A stretch of 64,000 bases of DNA. It comes from Paradesertivirga mongoliensis (GTDB taxonomy: Bacteria > Bacteroidota > Bacteroidia > Sphingobacteriales > Sphingobacteriaceae). The stretch lies in contig NZ_JAFMZO010000005.1 of assembly GCF_024436395.1 (NCBI RefSeq), forward strand, positions 1 to 64,000. The letters are read 5' to 3'. A program made the position numbers and the translations under genes. Position 1 is the stretch's first letter. The number at the start of each line of letters is the position of its first letter. Below, piece by piece: positions 54,880-63,498 of the stretch. Under the pieces are notes generated by a model that was not told where the DNA came from, made no database searches, and saw nothing but the letters and a program-made list of their open reading frames with translations.

Positions 54880-55932
54880 GTGAGAAAATTAAACCTCGAT
54901 CAGCAGGAAGCTGACTTTTTGAATCAAACCATTCAGCATTGGGAATCTGAAGGCCTGGTAACCCCTGACACAGCCGAACAACTGCGTGAATCTTATTCAA
55001 TAAAGCAGTTCGACTGGAGGAGACTGGCTCAATATTCATTTTGGATCGCTCTTGCCTGCGGACTTATAGCATTTGCCTCACTCATCATTAACGATGAAAT
55101 ATTAAAACTCTTACAAAAGCTGTCTGACGCGCCGGATATTGTTATAAGTGTAATTTCCGCATTGATAGCCGCCTGGCTTTATTATCATGGCCAAAAAAGC
55201 AAACTGAAATTTCCTGAAAAGATATTCAGCAATGAAGCAACCTTGTTCGTTGCTGTTCTTTTTACAGCCAGCAGCATCGCCTTTCTTGGAAAAGCGATCG
55301 ATAAGGGCTCTGGTCACTTTTCGATGCTTTTCCTTCTGTCGGTTATCGTGTACGGCGCCCTCGCCTTAAAGTTTAAGTCGCGGCTAATTTGGGCATTTGC
55401 TCTAATATCACTGGGGAGCTGGTTTGGCACAGAAACGGGCTATCAAACCGCCTGGAGGGATTATTTCTTAAAGATGAACTATCCTTTGCGTTTTGTATTC
55501 TTTGGCGCATTTATCACCCTGGCAGGCTATCATTTAAATCGGCTGAAAGCCCTCGAAATGTTCAGAAACCTGACGTATATAATTGGTTTATTATACCTGT
55601 TTGGTTCCTTATGGCTGCTATCGATCTTTGGAAACTTCGGAAACCTGGAAGATTGGTTCAGAGTAAAACAGACCGATATATTCTACTATGCTATCATTTC
55701 TGCAATTGTGTCGGCAGCATTTATTGCTTTCGGACTCAAGAAAAAAGATGAAATAGCAAGAGAATTTGGTATCACGTTTTTACTGGTAAATATCTACACC
55801 AGATATTTTGAGTACTTCTGGAATACAACAGACAAAGCCATCTTTTTCGGAATCCTCGCACTTTCGTTCTGGCTCATCGGCCGTAAGGCAGAAAAAATAT
55901 GGAATCTTGAATTGTTCAAGTTGAAGCAATAG
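54880..55932 (+). CDS. DUF2157 multi-spanning membrane protein
   Basis: A protein of about 350 residues. An N-terminal cytoplasmic part (RKLNLDQQEADFLNQTIQHW) is typical of DUF2157, and eight or more hydrophobic segments follow, beginning with YSFWIALACGLIAFASLII. The function is unknown. A GTG at 54880 is used as start because the alternative TTG at 54862 falls inside a good -7 box, so the first codon is uncertain by six residues. It follows ribF but appears to have its own promoter. Confidence 0.75.
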   Translation: MRKLNLDQQEADFLNQTIQHWESEGLVTPDTAEQLRESYSIKQFDWRRLAQYSFWIALACGLIAFASLIINDEILKLLQKLSDAPDIVISVISALIAAWLYYHGQKSKLKFPEKIFSNEATLFVAVLFTASSIAFLGKAIDKGSGHFSMLFLLSVIVYGALALKFKSRLIWAFALISLGSWFGTETGYQTAWRDYFLKMNYPLRFVFFGAFITLAGYHLNRLKALEMFRNLTYIIGLLYLFGSLWLLSIFGNFGNLEDWFRVKQTDIFYYAIISAIVSAAFIAFGLKKKDEIAREFGITFLLVNIYTRYFEYFWNTTDKAIFFGILALSFWLIGRKAEKIWNLELFKLKQ

Positions 55933-55961
55933 TCTGAAAGCCCAGTCGAACGTCTAAAACC

Positions 55962-55988
55962 GGCTGAATCCAAGATTATTATTCAGCC
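55962..55988 (-). terminator. Weak hairpin after the OsmC gene
   Basis: An 8-bp perfect stem (55962-55969 with 55981-55988) overlaps the OsmC stop codon at 55979-55981. On the minus strand GGTTTTAG follows, so termination strength is doubtful. Confidence 0.42.
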
Positions 55989-56398
55989 TTGATTTGCAGG
56001 GAATATGTAATTTCGACACCACCAGCCGCCAGCATATCATGTACTGAGCAATATTTTTTTATCGCTAGTTCAGCGGCCTTTTCTGCTTTGGCAGGATCGA
56101 CATCTCCTAAGATATTAACTGTCATGTGGATCTTTGTAAACACAGCCGGTGTAGCATCTTTCCGCTCGCCTTCCACTGTAACGGATACGTCTTTAATATC
56201 CTGACGCTGCTTTTTTAATATTGAGATAAGGTCGAACGAACTGCATGAACCCAAAGCCATTAGAACGAGCTCCATAGGCCTGACACCCAGACCCTGTCCA
56301 CCAATAGCTTCCGATCCGTCTACGTGCACAATCACATCTTCAGAGCCTGTAGCTTCGAAATGCACCGCATCATTAACTCTTTTTAATTCTATTTTCAT
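55979..56398 (-). CDS. OsmC family protein
   Basis: A 139-residue OsmC/YhfA-type protein. The two redox cysteines are Cys52 in LVLMALGSCSSFDLISILKK and Cys117 in KKYCSVHDML, the arrangement used by this superfamily for thiol-dependent peroxide reduction. The N-terminal VHVDGSEAIGGQGLGVRPME fits the YhfA-like subgroup. The substrate in this subgroup is not settled. A possible -7 box (56471-56464) gives a leader of about 60 nt. Confidence 0.87.
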   Translation of the reverse strand: MKIELKRVNDAVHFEATGSEDVIVHVDGSEAIGGQGLGVRPMELVLMALGSCSSFDLISILKKQRQDIKDVSVTVEGERKDATPAVFTKIHMTVNILGDVDPAKAEKAAELAIKKYCSVHDMLAAGGVEITYSLQIKAE

Positions 56399-56463
56399 CT
56401 TATTCTGATTTATCTGGAGCCGTCCGTCGGTTTCAAATCCTTATACGACTCTTTCAACAAAAA

Positions 56464-56471
56464 CAAACTTA
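56464..56471 (-). promoter_or_regulatory. Possible -7 box of the OsmC gene
   Basis: TAAGTTTG on the minus strand matches TAnnTTTG, but no TTG is well placed upstream. Confidence 0.4.
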
Positions 56472-56518
56472 CAGAAGATTAGGGTAAACTGGATATCAAA
56501 AAAGAGTCTGTATAAGGA

Positions 56519-57463
56519 TCAGAGCATTTTCAAAATAAATCCCAGGATATTCTTTAAGCTCGCCAGAATCACGATTATGCCGACGGCGAACATAATACTC
56601 TTGGCCGAAATTCGGTTAGCTACCCGGGCCGCTATAGGAGATGCAATAGCGCTTCCTACTACCAATCCGCCGATGGCTGCCCAATGCAAGCCTCTTAACA
56701 TGGTTATAAACGTTAAGGAGCTCATTAACGCAACAAAAAACCTTGATGCTTTCACGGCGCCTAAAGAGAAACGGGCATGACGTCCGCCGGCAATCAGAGT
56801 CGAAAGTACAATAGATCCCCAGCCGCCGCCGCCAACTGCATCAACCAAACCACCTCCAAAACCTAACGCCGCAATGTTTTTAATTTTCTTTTTTATCTCG
56901 CCTGTTTTTTTCTTCAGATTGAACGCCTTCGACAGGATAACGAGGCCTAAAATCAATGTATACAATGACACAAGTGGCTTTGTGTAAGCGCTGTAGTGCT
57001 CAAGCGAAGATAACAAAAAGGCCCCAAGCATGGCTCCAATTATGCCCGGGATGACCAGCATTTTGAACAACTTCACATTTACGTTGCCCATCTTATAATG
57101 CATCAGGCCAGCTATTCCGTTACTCAATATTTCAGATAAATGCACCGCCGTACTGGCCGATGCGGGCGGTATCCCCATGGAGATACTAAAAGTTGTTGAA
57201 GTAACGCCGTATGACATGCCGATGGCGCCGTCGATCATCGCGAAAATGAAGCCTGCAATTAAAAACCAGTAAAATTCAGCAGGAATATCCGAAAAATAAG
57301 TTTGAAAAGACGGCACATATGCCCAGAGCACAACAATAGCCAACATCACCAGCACTAATGAAGCGATCGATAATATCAACTTTGTCTGACGAAGCTCTGG
57401 TTGAGAACCAATTACATCTTCCTGTACAATTACTTCGGGCTCTTCAGCGGATTTCAATTCCAT
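56519..57463 (-). CDS. TauE/SafE family (TSUP) membrane transporter
   Basis: A 314-residue membrane protein of the TauE/SafE permease family, whose members carry sulfite, sulfonates or related organic anions. After a 30-residue acidic cytoplasmic N-terminus it has about eight membrane helices. Family blocks are GFIFAMIDGAIGMSYGVTST (near residue 72-91) and its repeat FGGGLVDAVGGGGWGSIVLS (near 197). The substrate cannot be read from sequence. It lies 51 nt downstream of uvrA and may be read with it. Confidence 0.87.
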   Translation of the reverse strand: MELKSAEEPEVIVQEDVIGSQPELRQTKLILSIASLVLVMLAIVVLWAYVPSFQTYFSDIPAEFYWFLIAGFIFAMIDGAIGMSYGVTSTTFSISMGIPPASASTAVHLSEILSNGIAGLMHYKMGNVNVKLFKMLVIPGIIGAMLGAFLLSSLEHYSAYTKPLVSLYTLILGLVILSKAFNLKKKTGEIKKKIKNIAALGFGGGLVDAVGGGGWGSIVLSTLIAGGRHARFSLGAVKASRFFVALMSSLTFITMLRGLHWAAIGGLVVGSAIASPIAARVANRISAKSIMFAVGIIVILASLKNILGFILKML

Positions 57464-57514
57464 AGAAACAGTAAATTCCGCTAAAATACAATGTATATAA
57501 GATTAGTAGGCTAA

Positions 57515-60313
57515 TTATTTGAAATGTGAGTTCAGAAACTTGCCAGTGTATGAATCTTGTTCTTTAATAAGATCTTCTGGTGTACCCTCAAAGATGAGCC
57601 GTCCACCCCTGTCGCCCCCCTCAGGACCAATATCAATCACCCAGTCAGCGCATTTTACCACATCCATATTATGTTCGATAACAAGAATGGTATTCCCCTG
57701 ATCCAGCAAAGCATTAAAAGATTTAAGTAATTTTTTGATATCATGAAAATGCAAACCGGTGGTAGGTTCGTCGAAAATAAAAAGCGTTTTGTGACTGTTG
57801 TTACCTTTGATGAGGAAAGAAGCAAGTTTGATCCGCTGTGCCTCACCTCCGGAAAGAGTATTTGAAGATTGCCCCAAATGTACATAGCCTAAACCTACAT
57901 CAGCCAGAGGCTGCATCTTAGTAAGAATTTTCGGCTCCTTTTTAAAAAACTCGAGTGCCTCTTCAATAGTCAGATCCAGGACTTCCGATACAGTTTTATC
58001 CTGGTAAGTGATATCTAATACGTGTTGCTTAAAACGCTTCCCGTCGCAGGCCTCACATGTTAGATAAATATCAGCCATAAACTGCATCTCTATCTTCACT
58101 TCACCTTCACCCTGACAAACATCGCAACGGCCGCCTTCCACATTAAAAGAAAAAGCCGCGGGCTTTAAACCTGCTGCTTTCGCAGATGGCTGTGAAGCAT
58201 ACAAATTCCGGATTTCATCCCAGGCTTTCACATAGGTAACAGGATTAGAACGAGACGATCTTCCGATTGGATTCTGATCAACCAATTCAACCTGTTCGAT
58301 CTTGTTAAAATCGCCTGTCAACTCGTCGTATGCCCCGGTTTGCTCTCCGGAATAATGTCCGATAGCTTTTTGCAAGGCCGGCTGAAGAATCCGTTTAACA
58401 AGGGAGGTTTTACCAGAGCCGGACACACCGGTAACGCAGGTAAAGACATTTAAAGGAAATTTGACATCTATGTTCTGCAGATTATTTTCCCGGGCACCTT
58501 TAATCTCAATGGCGTCATTCCATTTGCGGCGGCTCGCGGGAACCTCGATCTTTTCTTTCCCGCTCAGATATTTACCCGTTAAACTATTTTCATCTTTAAT
58601 TATCTGCTCGTAGGTTCCTGTAAACATCAAATTACCGCCATGCGTTCCCGCCTCGGGACCAATGTCGATTAAATGATCGGCTGCATTCATGATCTCCTCT
58701 TCATGCTCTACCACTAAAACGGTATTTCCAACATCGCGTAAGGACTTTAAAACACCGATAAGCTTTTGGGTATCCCGGGGATGAAGTCCGATACTGGGCT
58801 CATCGAGTACATAAACAGAACCGACTAAAGAACTCCCGAGTGAGGTTGCCAGGTTTATCCGCTGTGATTCGCCTCCCGATAAGGTGTTTGAAAGACGGTT
58901 AAGTGTTAAATAACTTAAGCCAACATCATTTAAAAATTTGATACGGTTGGTTATTTCTGCCAGAAGGCGTTTAGCGATCTTAGTGTCATTCTCACCCAGA
59001 CCCAGATTTTGGAAAAATTGAAGAGCCTTGTCAAGAGGCATCAGCACGATGTCGGTAATCGACTTGCCCTCGATCTTGACATAGGTAGCATCCTTTCTCA
59101 GACGGCTCCCTTTACACTCAGGACAATTCGTTTTTCCCCGGTATCGTGAAAGCATAACCCGGTACTGGATTTTATACGTTTGCTCTTCCAGATGTTTGAA
59201 AAATTGATCCAAGCCTCTGAAGTACTGATTTCCTGTCCAGAGCAGCTGTTTCTGTTCATCGGTAAGGTGGTTGAAAGAACGGTGAACCGGAAAATCAAAC
59301 TTTAGCGCATGTTTCAGCAATTCATCCAGCCATTCGCGCATCTTTTCGCCACGCCAGGGCGCAACAGCACCATCGTATACCGACTTATTTTTATCTGGAA
59401 TTACAAGATCCTCGTCAATACCGATTACTTTGCCGTAGCCTTCACATCTCTTGCAGGCCCCGTATGGATTGTTAAAGCTAAAAAAGTTGGGAGTAGGTTC
59501 CTCGAACCGCATGCCATCAAGCTCGAAGCGGTCGCAAAAGAAATGGCTGTTTCCATTCTCCTCTACATAGCAATCCCCTTTACCCTCAAAGAAGGCAGTC
59601 TGCACAGAATCTGCAACCCGGCTTAGAGTCTCTTCATCGTTAGCAACCGAAACCCGGTCAATCACAATATTCAGGGCAGCGGCATCCAGTTTATCGTTGA
59701 TAACTGCCTTGTCTTCGAGCAGATCTTCGATTTTTGATAGTTTGCCATCAAAATAAACGCGTAAAAACCCTTTTTGAAGAAGAACTGCTAATTCCTCCTT
59801 AACAGTGCGATTACTGTGAGGGTGCAGGGGGCAATATATTGTTACCGAAGTTTCTTCTGGCAAAGCCGAAACGAAATTCACTACTGTGGTCACCGAATCT
59901 CTTTTTACCTCGAGCCCAGAGACAGGCGAATAGGTTTTTCCAACCCGCGAGAAAAGCAACTTTAAATAATCATAGATCTCAGTAGATGTACCCACTGTAG
60001 ACCTGGGATTGCTGGTGATCACCTTTTGTTCTATCGCAATAGCCGGTGCAATGCCTTTTATATAATCAACATCCGGCTTATTCATTCGTCCCATAAACTG
60101 GCGGGCGTACGAAGACAAACTTTCGACATACCGCCGCTGACCTTCTGCGTACAGGGTATCAAAAGCAAGAGATGACTTGCCCGAACCGGACATGCCCGTA
60201 ATAACCACCAGTTTATTTTTGGGAATTGCTACATCGATATTCTTAAGATTATGAACTCTGGCACCTTTTATGATTATATGTTGCTTGGGATCTTTATCTG
60301 ATTCTGTACTCAT
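57515..60313 (-). CDS. uvrA: UvrA, excinuclease ABC subunit A
   Basis: A 932-residue damage-recognition ATPase of nucleotide excision repair. It has two ABC modules: Walker A motifs [14 protein letters not shown] (near residue 40) and [14 protein letters not shown] (near 630), signatures [12 protein letters not shown] and [12 protein letters not shown], and zinc-binding CxxC pairs in [28 protein letters not shown] and CEACDGKR. It is divergent from the sigma factor gene, and a TATTTTTG box at 60385-60378 is the likely promoter. Confidence 0.95.
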   Translation of the reverse strand: MSTESDKDPKQHIIIKGARVHNLKNIDVAIPKNKLVVITGMSGSGKSSLAFDTLYAEGQRRYVESLSSYARQFMGRMNKPDVDYIKGIAPAIAIEQKVITSNPRSTVGTSTEIYDYLKLLFSRVGKTYSPVSGLEVKRDSVTTVVNFVSALPEETSVTIYCPLHPHSNRTVKEELAVLLQKGFLRVYFDGKLSKIEDLLEDKAVINDKLDAAALNIVIDRVSVANDEETLSRVADSVQTAFFEGKGDCYVEENGNSHFFCDRFELDGMRFEEPTPNFFSFNNPYGACKRCEGYGKVIGIDEDLVIPDKNKSVYDGAVAPWRGEKMREWLDELLKHALKFDFPVHRSFNHLTDEQKQLLWTGNQYFRGLDQFFKHLEEQTYKIQYRVMLSRYRGKTNCPECKGSRLRKDATYVKIEGKSITDIVLMPLDKALQFFQNLGLGENDTKIAKRLLAEITNRIKFLNDVGLSYLTLNRLSNTLSGGESQRINLATSLGSSLVGSVYVLDEPSIGLHPRDTQKLIGVLKSLRDVGNTVLVVEHEEEIMNAADHLIDIGPEAGTHGGNLMFTGTYEQIIKDENSLTGKYLSGKEKIEVPASRRKWNDAIEIKGARENNLQNIDVKFPLNVFTCVTGVSGSGKTSLVKRILQPALQKAIGHYSGEQTGAYDELTGDFNKIEQVELVDQNPIGRSSRSNPVTYVKAWDEIRNLYASQPSAKAAGLKPAAFSFNVEGGRCDVCQGEGEVKIEMQFMADIYLTCEACDGKRFKQHVLDITYQDKTVSEVLDLTIEEALEFFKKEPKILTKMQPLADVGLGYVHLGQSSNTLSGGEAQRIKLASFLIKGNNSHKTLFIFDEPTTGLHFHDIKKLLKSFNALLDQGNTILVIEHNMDVVKCADWVIDIGPEGGDRGGRLIFEGTPEDLIKEQDSYTGKFLNSHFK

Positions 60314-60377
60314 GAAACCTGAAGATGTTTATTCTCGTATATAGAATACAAGGAGAAATTATACGGATTGTTTAGGT

Positions 60378-60385
60378 CAAAAATA
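60378..60385 (-). promoter_or_regulatory. -7 box of uvrA
   Basis: TATTTTTG on the minus strand matches TAnnTTTG and gives a leader of about 60 nt. No clear TTG is at the right distance. Confidence 0.45.
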
Positions 60386-60419
60386 CGACCAAATAGTGTA
60401 ATTATTTTATAATAAATGT

Positions 60420-60449
60420 TTGTACATATAATATTTTTATTTATATTTG
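60420..60449 (+). promoter_or_regulatory. Promoter of the sigma factor gene
   Basis: TTG (60420-60422), a 19-nt spacer and TATATTTG (60442-60449) fit the consensus exactly. The leader before the ATG at 60567 is about 115 nt, long for this window. Confidence 0.78.
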
Positions 60450-60555
60450 ATATACACACAAAGTAACCAATAACACAATTTTTAACTAAAGGAGAAGATT
60501 ATAGATACAACTCTACTTAAATAACTTTATTCAAAAACAATTAAGGGTAATTTAA

Positions 60556-60568
60556 ATAGGAGTCCTAT
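60556..60568 (+). promoter_or_regulatory. Palindrome with AGGAG over the sigma factor start codon
   Basis: ATAGGA-G-TCCTAT is a perfect 13-nt palindrome that contains AGGAG (60558-60562) 4 nt before the ATG and the first two bases of the ATG itself. It could be a ribosome-binding site, rare in this phylum, or a fold or protein site hiding the start. Confidence 0.5.
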
Positions 60569-61154
60569 GAAGCTTCAAGTGATGAACGACCAAGAGTTGG
60601 TACATTTGTACATAACGGGTCAAGAGACGGGTTTGGAAGAGCTGGTACGCAGACACAAAACCAAAATTTACACATCTATATACATGCTGGTTAAAGACCA
60701 GTATCTGGCTGAAGATATCTTTCAGGATACTTTCATCAAAGTAGTTAATACTTTAAAGGCGGGTAAGTACAACGAAGAGGGTAAATTCGTACCCTGGGTG
60801 CTTCGTATTGCCCATAACCTTGTAATCGACCACTTCAGGAAAGAAAAGCGCACACCGGTTATCACAAGTGGCGATGGATTCGACATTTTTGATGTTCTGG
60901 GTTTTTACGATGAAAGTATCGAAGACAAGATGATTAGAAATCAGACCCATAAAGATCTGAAAACGCTGATTCAGCTGCTTCCGGAAGAACAAAAAGAGGT
61001 ATTAATTATGCGGCATTACGCAGATTTAAGCTTTAAAGAAATTGCTGATATTACAAATGTTAGTATCAATACAGCGCTTGGGCGGATGCGCTATGCACTA
61101 AACAACCTGAGAAAGATGATGCAAACTAAAGAAATGAGCCTGAAGATCAACTAG
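60567..61154 (+). CDS. RNA polymerase sigma factor, ECF type
   Basis: A 195-residue sigma-70 family protein with only regions 2 and 4. Region 2 contains ELVRRHKTKIYTSIYMLVKD and AEDIFQDTFIKVVN (about 22-60). Region 4 contains LLPEEQKEVLIMRHYADLSF and the helix-turn-helix KEIADITNVSINTALGRMRY (about 140-180). No anti-sigma factor of the membrane type lies next to it. Instead a 64-residue protein gene follows after 93 nt. The long leader and the palindrome over the start codon suggest control at translation. Its regulon is unknown. Confidence 0.9.
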   Translation: MKLQVMNDQELVHLYITGQETGLEELVRRHKTKIYTSIYMLVKDQYLAEDIFQDTFIKVVNTLKAGKYNEEGKFVPWVLRIAHNLVIDHFRKEKRTPVITSGDGFDIFDVLGFYDESIEDKMIRNQTHKDLKTLIQLLPEEQKEVLIMRHYADLSFKEIADITNVSINTALGRMRYALNNLRKMMQTKEMSLKIN

Positions 61155-61190
61155 TTAAAAAAAAGTAATTAATCGTAAAATATAAAATTT

Positions 61191-61245
61191 GCAATGCCGT
61201 TTATTTGTTATATTAAACGTCAAGAAAACATTTAAACGGCATTGC
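61191..61245 (+). repeat. 13-bp inverted repeat directly before the 64-residue gene
   Basis: GCAATGCCGTTTA (61191-61203) and TAAACGGCATTGC (61233-61245) are perfect inverted copies with a 29-nt spacer, ending 2 nt before the ATG at 61248. No T run follows, so a terminator is unlikely. In RNA the stem would abut the start codon. It may be a cis-acting control element or a DNA-binding site. Confidence 0.65.
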
Positions 61246-61247
61246 TT

Positions 61248-61442
61248 ATGTTACAAACTTCTACTACAGACTCTGAGATTAACCTGTTCCGGCATGAGGA
61301 ACTTGGTACAGCTCCCCTGTCTGCGTTAAGCGCAGACGATCAGGCATTTTACAACTCGATAAAAGACGAGCTGGATAAATTATCTCAGGATCCCCCTCAG
61401 CAAACCGTTGAAAATATCCTGAAGCATTCAAAATCCTTATAG
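61248..61442 (+). CDS. 64-residue acidic protein downstream of the sigma factor
   Basis: A short soluble protein, MLQTSTTDSEINLFRHEELG and onward, with helical and acidic character (YNSIKDELDKLSQDPPQQTV) and a C-terminal helix NILKHSKSL. There is no signal, membrane helix or cysteine. I do not recognise the family. It lies 93 nt after the sigma factor on the same strand and behind a strong inverted repeat, and it could modulate the sigma factor, although nothing in its sequence shows this. The ATG at 61248 is used, since the reading from 61242 starts with TTG inside the repeat. Confidence 0.62.
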   Translation: MLQTSTTDSEINLFRHEELGTAPLSALSADDQAFYNSIKDELDKLSQDPPQQTVENILKHSKSL

Positions 61443-61460
61443 GTAATCTCGAATTTTGAA

Positions 61461-61499
61461 TAGCTGCATCTGCTAAAGAGCAGCTATTTCTGTATTTTT
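61461..61499 (+). terminator. Possible terminator after the 64-residue gene
   Basis: TAGCTGC (61461-61467) pairs with GCAGCTA (61480-61486) across a 12-nt loop, and TTTCTGTATTTTT follows. The stem is short. Confidence 0.45.
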
Positions 61500-61500
61500 G
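61493..61500 (+). promoter_or_regulatory. -7 box of nth, leaderless
   Basis: TATTTTTG matches TAnnTTTG and ends 3 nt before the ATG at 61504, so the transcript may begin exactly at the start codon. No TTG is at standard spacing. Confidence 0.5.
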
Positions 61501-61503
61501 CTC

Positions 61504-62259
61504 ATGCTTAAAAAAGAGCGCTTCAAAGCATTTGTGGAGTATTTTTCCACTCATCAACCAGATGCCCAAACCGAACTTCATTATAATAACCCGTATCAGT
61601 TACTGGTAGCTGTTATATTGTCTGCTCAATGTACAGATAAGCGAATAAATCAGATCACCCCGGCTTTATTTGAAAAGTACCCCGATGCATTCTCATTGGC
61701 GAAGGCCGGCTCAGAGGATGTATTTGAATGCATTAGATCGGTAAGTTATCCGAATAACAAGTCGAAGCATTTGGTAGGAATGGCCAGGTTGCTGGTCGAA
61801 AAATTCAATGGTGAGGTTCCTTCCTCGATGGAAGACCTGCAAACCCTGCCGGGGGTGGGAAGAAAAACAGCCAATGTAATTACTTCTATAGTTTTCGAAG
61901 CGCCTGCGTTGGCGGTAGACACACATGTATTTAGAGTAGCAAACCGCCTCGGCCTAACCAGAAATGCTACCACTCCACTGGCTGTTGAAAAACAGCTTGT
62001 AAAATACCTTCCTACAGAAACCATCAGACACTCACACCACTGGCTCATTTTACATGGCAGATATATTTGTCAGGCAAGGAGACCGAAGTGCGAAATTTGT
62101 CCCATTACTTGGTTTTGCAAGTATTATGAGTATCAACAAACTGCAACGGCCTTAACTAAAATGGCTGTAGCCGAACGAAAAAAGGAGAAGGCAATAAAAG
62201 ATCGAAAAAAAACGAACAAACTTTCAACAATGCTTCAGAAGTTCGAGGTAAAAGAATAA
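61504..62259 (+). CDS. nth: Endonuclease III (DNA glycosylase/AP lyase)
   Basis: A 251-residue base-excision repair enzyme that removes oxidised pyrimidines. It has the helix-hairpin-helix LPGVGRKTANVI, the catalytic Lys in SAQCTDKRINQIT and Asp in AVDTHVFRVANRL, and the four cysteines of a [4Fe-4S] cluster in CQARRPKCEICPITWFC (C-x6-C-x2-C-x5-C). Beyond the cluster, a lysine-rich tail of about 45 residues (KKEKAIKDRKKTNK) extends the usual length. The in-frame TTG at 61498 lies in the -7 box, so the ATG at 61504 is used. Confidence 0.93.
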   Translation: MLKKERFKAFVEYFSTHQPDAQTELHYNNPYQLLVAVILSAQCTDKRINQITPALFEKYPDAFSLAKAGSEDVFECIRSVSYPNNKSKHLVGMARLLVEKFNGEVPSSMEDLQTLPGVGRKTANVITSIVFEAPALAVDTHVFRVANRLGLTRNATTPLAVEKQLVKYLPTETIRHSHHWLILHGRYICQARRPKCEICPITWFCKYYEYQQTATALTKMAVAERKKEKAIKDRKKTNKLSTMLQKFEVKE

Positions 62260-62312
62260 TTTAGATCAGTAAAAGCTATTGATAAAAATTTTAGCATTTT
62301 ATTTAAATTAAT

Positions 62313-62320
62313 TATATTTG
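62313..62320 (+). promoter_or_regulatory. -7 box of recA
   Basis: TATATTTG matches TAnnTTTG, 19 nt before the ATG. No TTG at normal spacing and no SOS-type palindrome were seen nearby. Confidence 0.55.
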
Positions 62321-62339
62321 CACCGAATAAACTAAAATA

Positions 62340-63359
62340 ATGAGCAACGCAGACAAATTAAAAGCGCTTCAGCTTACTCTGGATAAACTGGAAAAATCTT
62401 ATGGCAAGGGCACCATCATGAAATTAGGTGATACTGCCGTAGAAACTACCGATGCTATTTCAACCGGCTCGCTAACACTTGACATTGCCTTAGGCATCGG
62501 AGGGCTACCTAAGGGACGCGTAATCGAGATCTACGGCCCAGAATCATCAGGTAAAACCACCTTAGCTATACATGCTATCGCAGAAGCTCAAAAAAAAGGA
62601 GGAATAGCTGCATTCATTGATGCGGAACATGCTTTTGATAAATATTATGCTAAAAAATTAGGGGTTGATATCGAGAACCTTCTTATTTCGCAACCCGACA
62701 ATGGTGAACAGGCGCTTGAAATTGCTGACAATCTTATCCGATCCGGAGCAATAGATATCATTGTGATTGACTCGGTAGCCGCATTGGTGCCAAAAGCAGA
62801 AATTGAAGGCGAAATGGGCGACTCAAAAATGGGTTTACAAGCTCGCTTAATGTCGCAGGCTTTGCGAAAACTTACCGGAACTATATCTAAAACTGGTTGC
62901 TGCTGTATTTTCATCAATCAATTACGCGAAAAAATTGGTGTGATGTTCGGAAATCCAGAGACCACTACTGGAGGAAATGCACTAAAGTTTTATGCTTCGG
63001 TACGTTTGGATATTCGCAGAACTTCGCAAATAAAAGACAGTGAAGAGGTCTCGGGCAATAGAGTTAAAGTTAAAGTTGTAAAAAACAAGGTTGCTCCGCC
63101 GTTCCGGATAGCAGAATTTGATGTTATGTTTGGCCAGGGCATCTCCAAAGTAGGCGAAATAATTGACCTGGGCGTAGAATTTGATATTATTCGCAAATCA
63201 GGCTCATGGTTTAGCTACAATGACACTAAACTTGGCCAGGGTCGCGATGCTGTTAAGCAACTGATTTTGGATAATCCGGAATTAATGGAAGAACTGGAGG
63301 CGCGCATCAAAGAGACGGTTACCGGTGAAAAACTGGAAGAGGTTCTGGGAAAAGATTAA
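62340..63359 (+). CDS. recA: RecA recombinase
   Basis: A 339-residue DNA-dependent ATPase for strand exchange and SOS induction. Walker A GPESSGKT is at 66-73. [20 protein letters not shown] (Walker B and loop 1), [37 protein letters not shown] (loop 2, cut for length) and the C-terminal domain follow in order. The length is normal. A strong terminator lies 50 nt downstream. No lexA gene is in the window. Confidence 0.97.
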   Translation: MSNADKLKALQLTLDKLEKSYGKGTIMKLGDTAVETTDAISTGSLTLDIALGIGGLPKGRVIEIYGPESSGKTTLAIHAIAEAQKKGGIAAFIDAEHAFDKYYAKKLGVDIENLLISQPDNGEQALEIADNLIRSGAIDIIVIDSVAALVPKAEIEGEMGDSKMGLQARLMSQALRKLTGTISKTGCCCIFINQLREKIGVMFGNPETTTGGNALKFYASVRLDIRRTSQIKDSEEVSGNRVKVKVVKNKVAPPFRIAEFDVMFGQGISKVGEIIDLGVEFDIIRKSGSWFSYNDTKLGQGRDAVKQLILDNPELMEELEARIKETVTGEKLEEVLGKD

Positions 63360-63409
63360 TAACAGCAACACGGGCCGCTGAAAATTCAAAGAAGCCCTAT
63401 AAAAAGCGA

Positions 63410-63442
63410 GGCCTTGTCACAAACTGACAAGGCCTTGTTTTT
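63410..63442. terminator. Terminator after recA
   Basis: A perfect 10-bp stem (63410-63419 with 63425-63434) is followed by TTGTTTTTT. An A run on the other side lets it act for the convergent kinase gene too. Confidence 0.88.
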
Positions 63443-63498
63443 TCCCTAAAGACATTGGATGGCTTTTGGGCTACGAGTATAGAAAAGCGTTTCAATCA

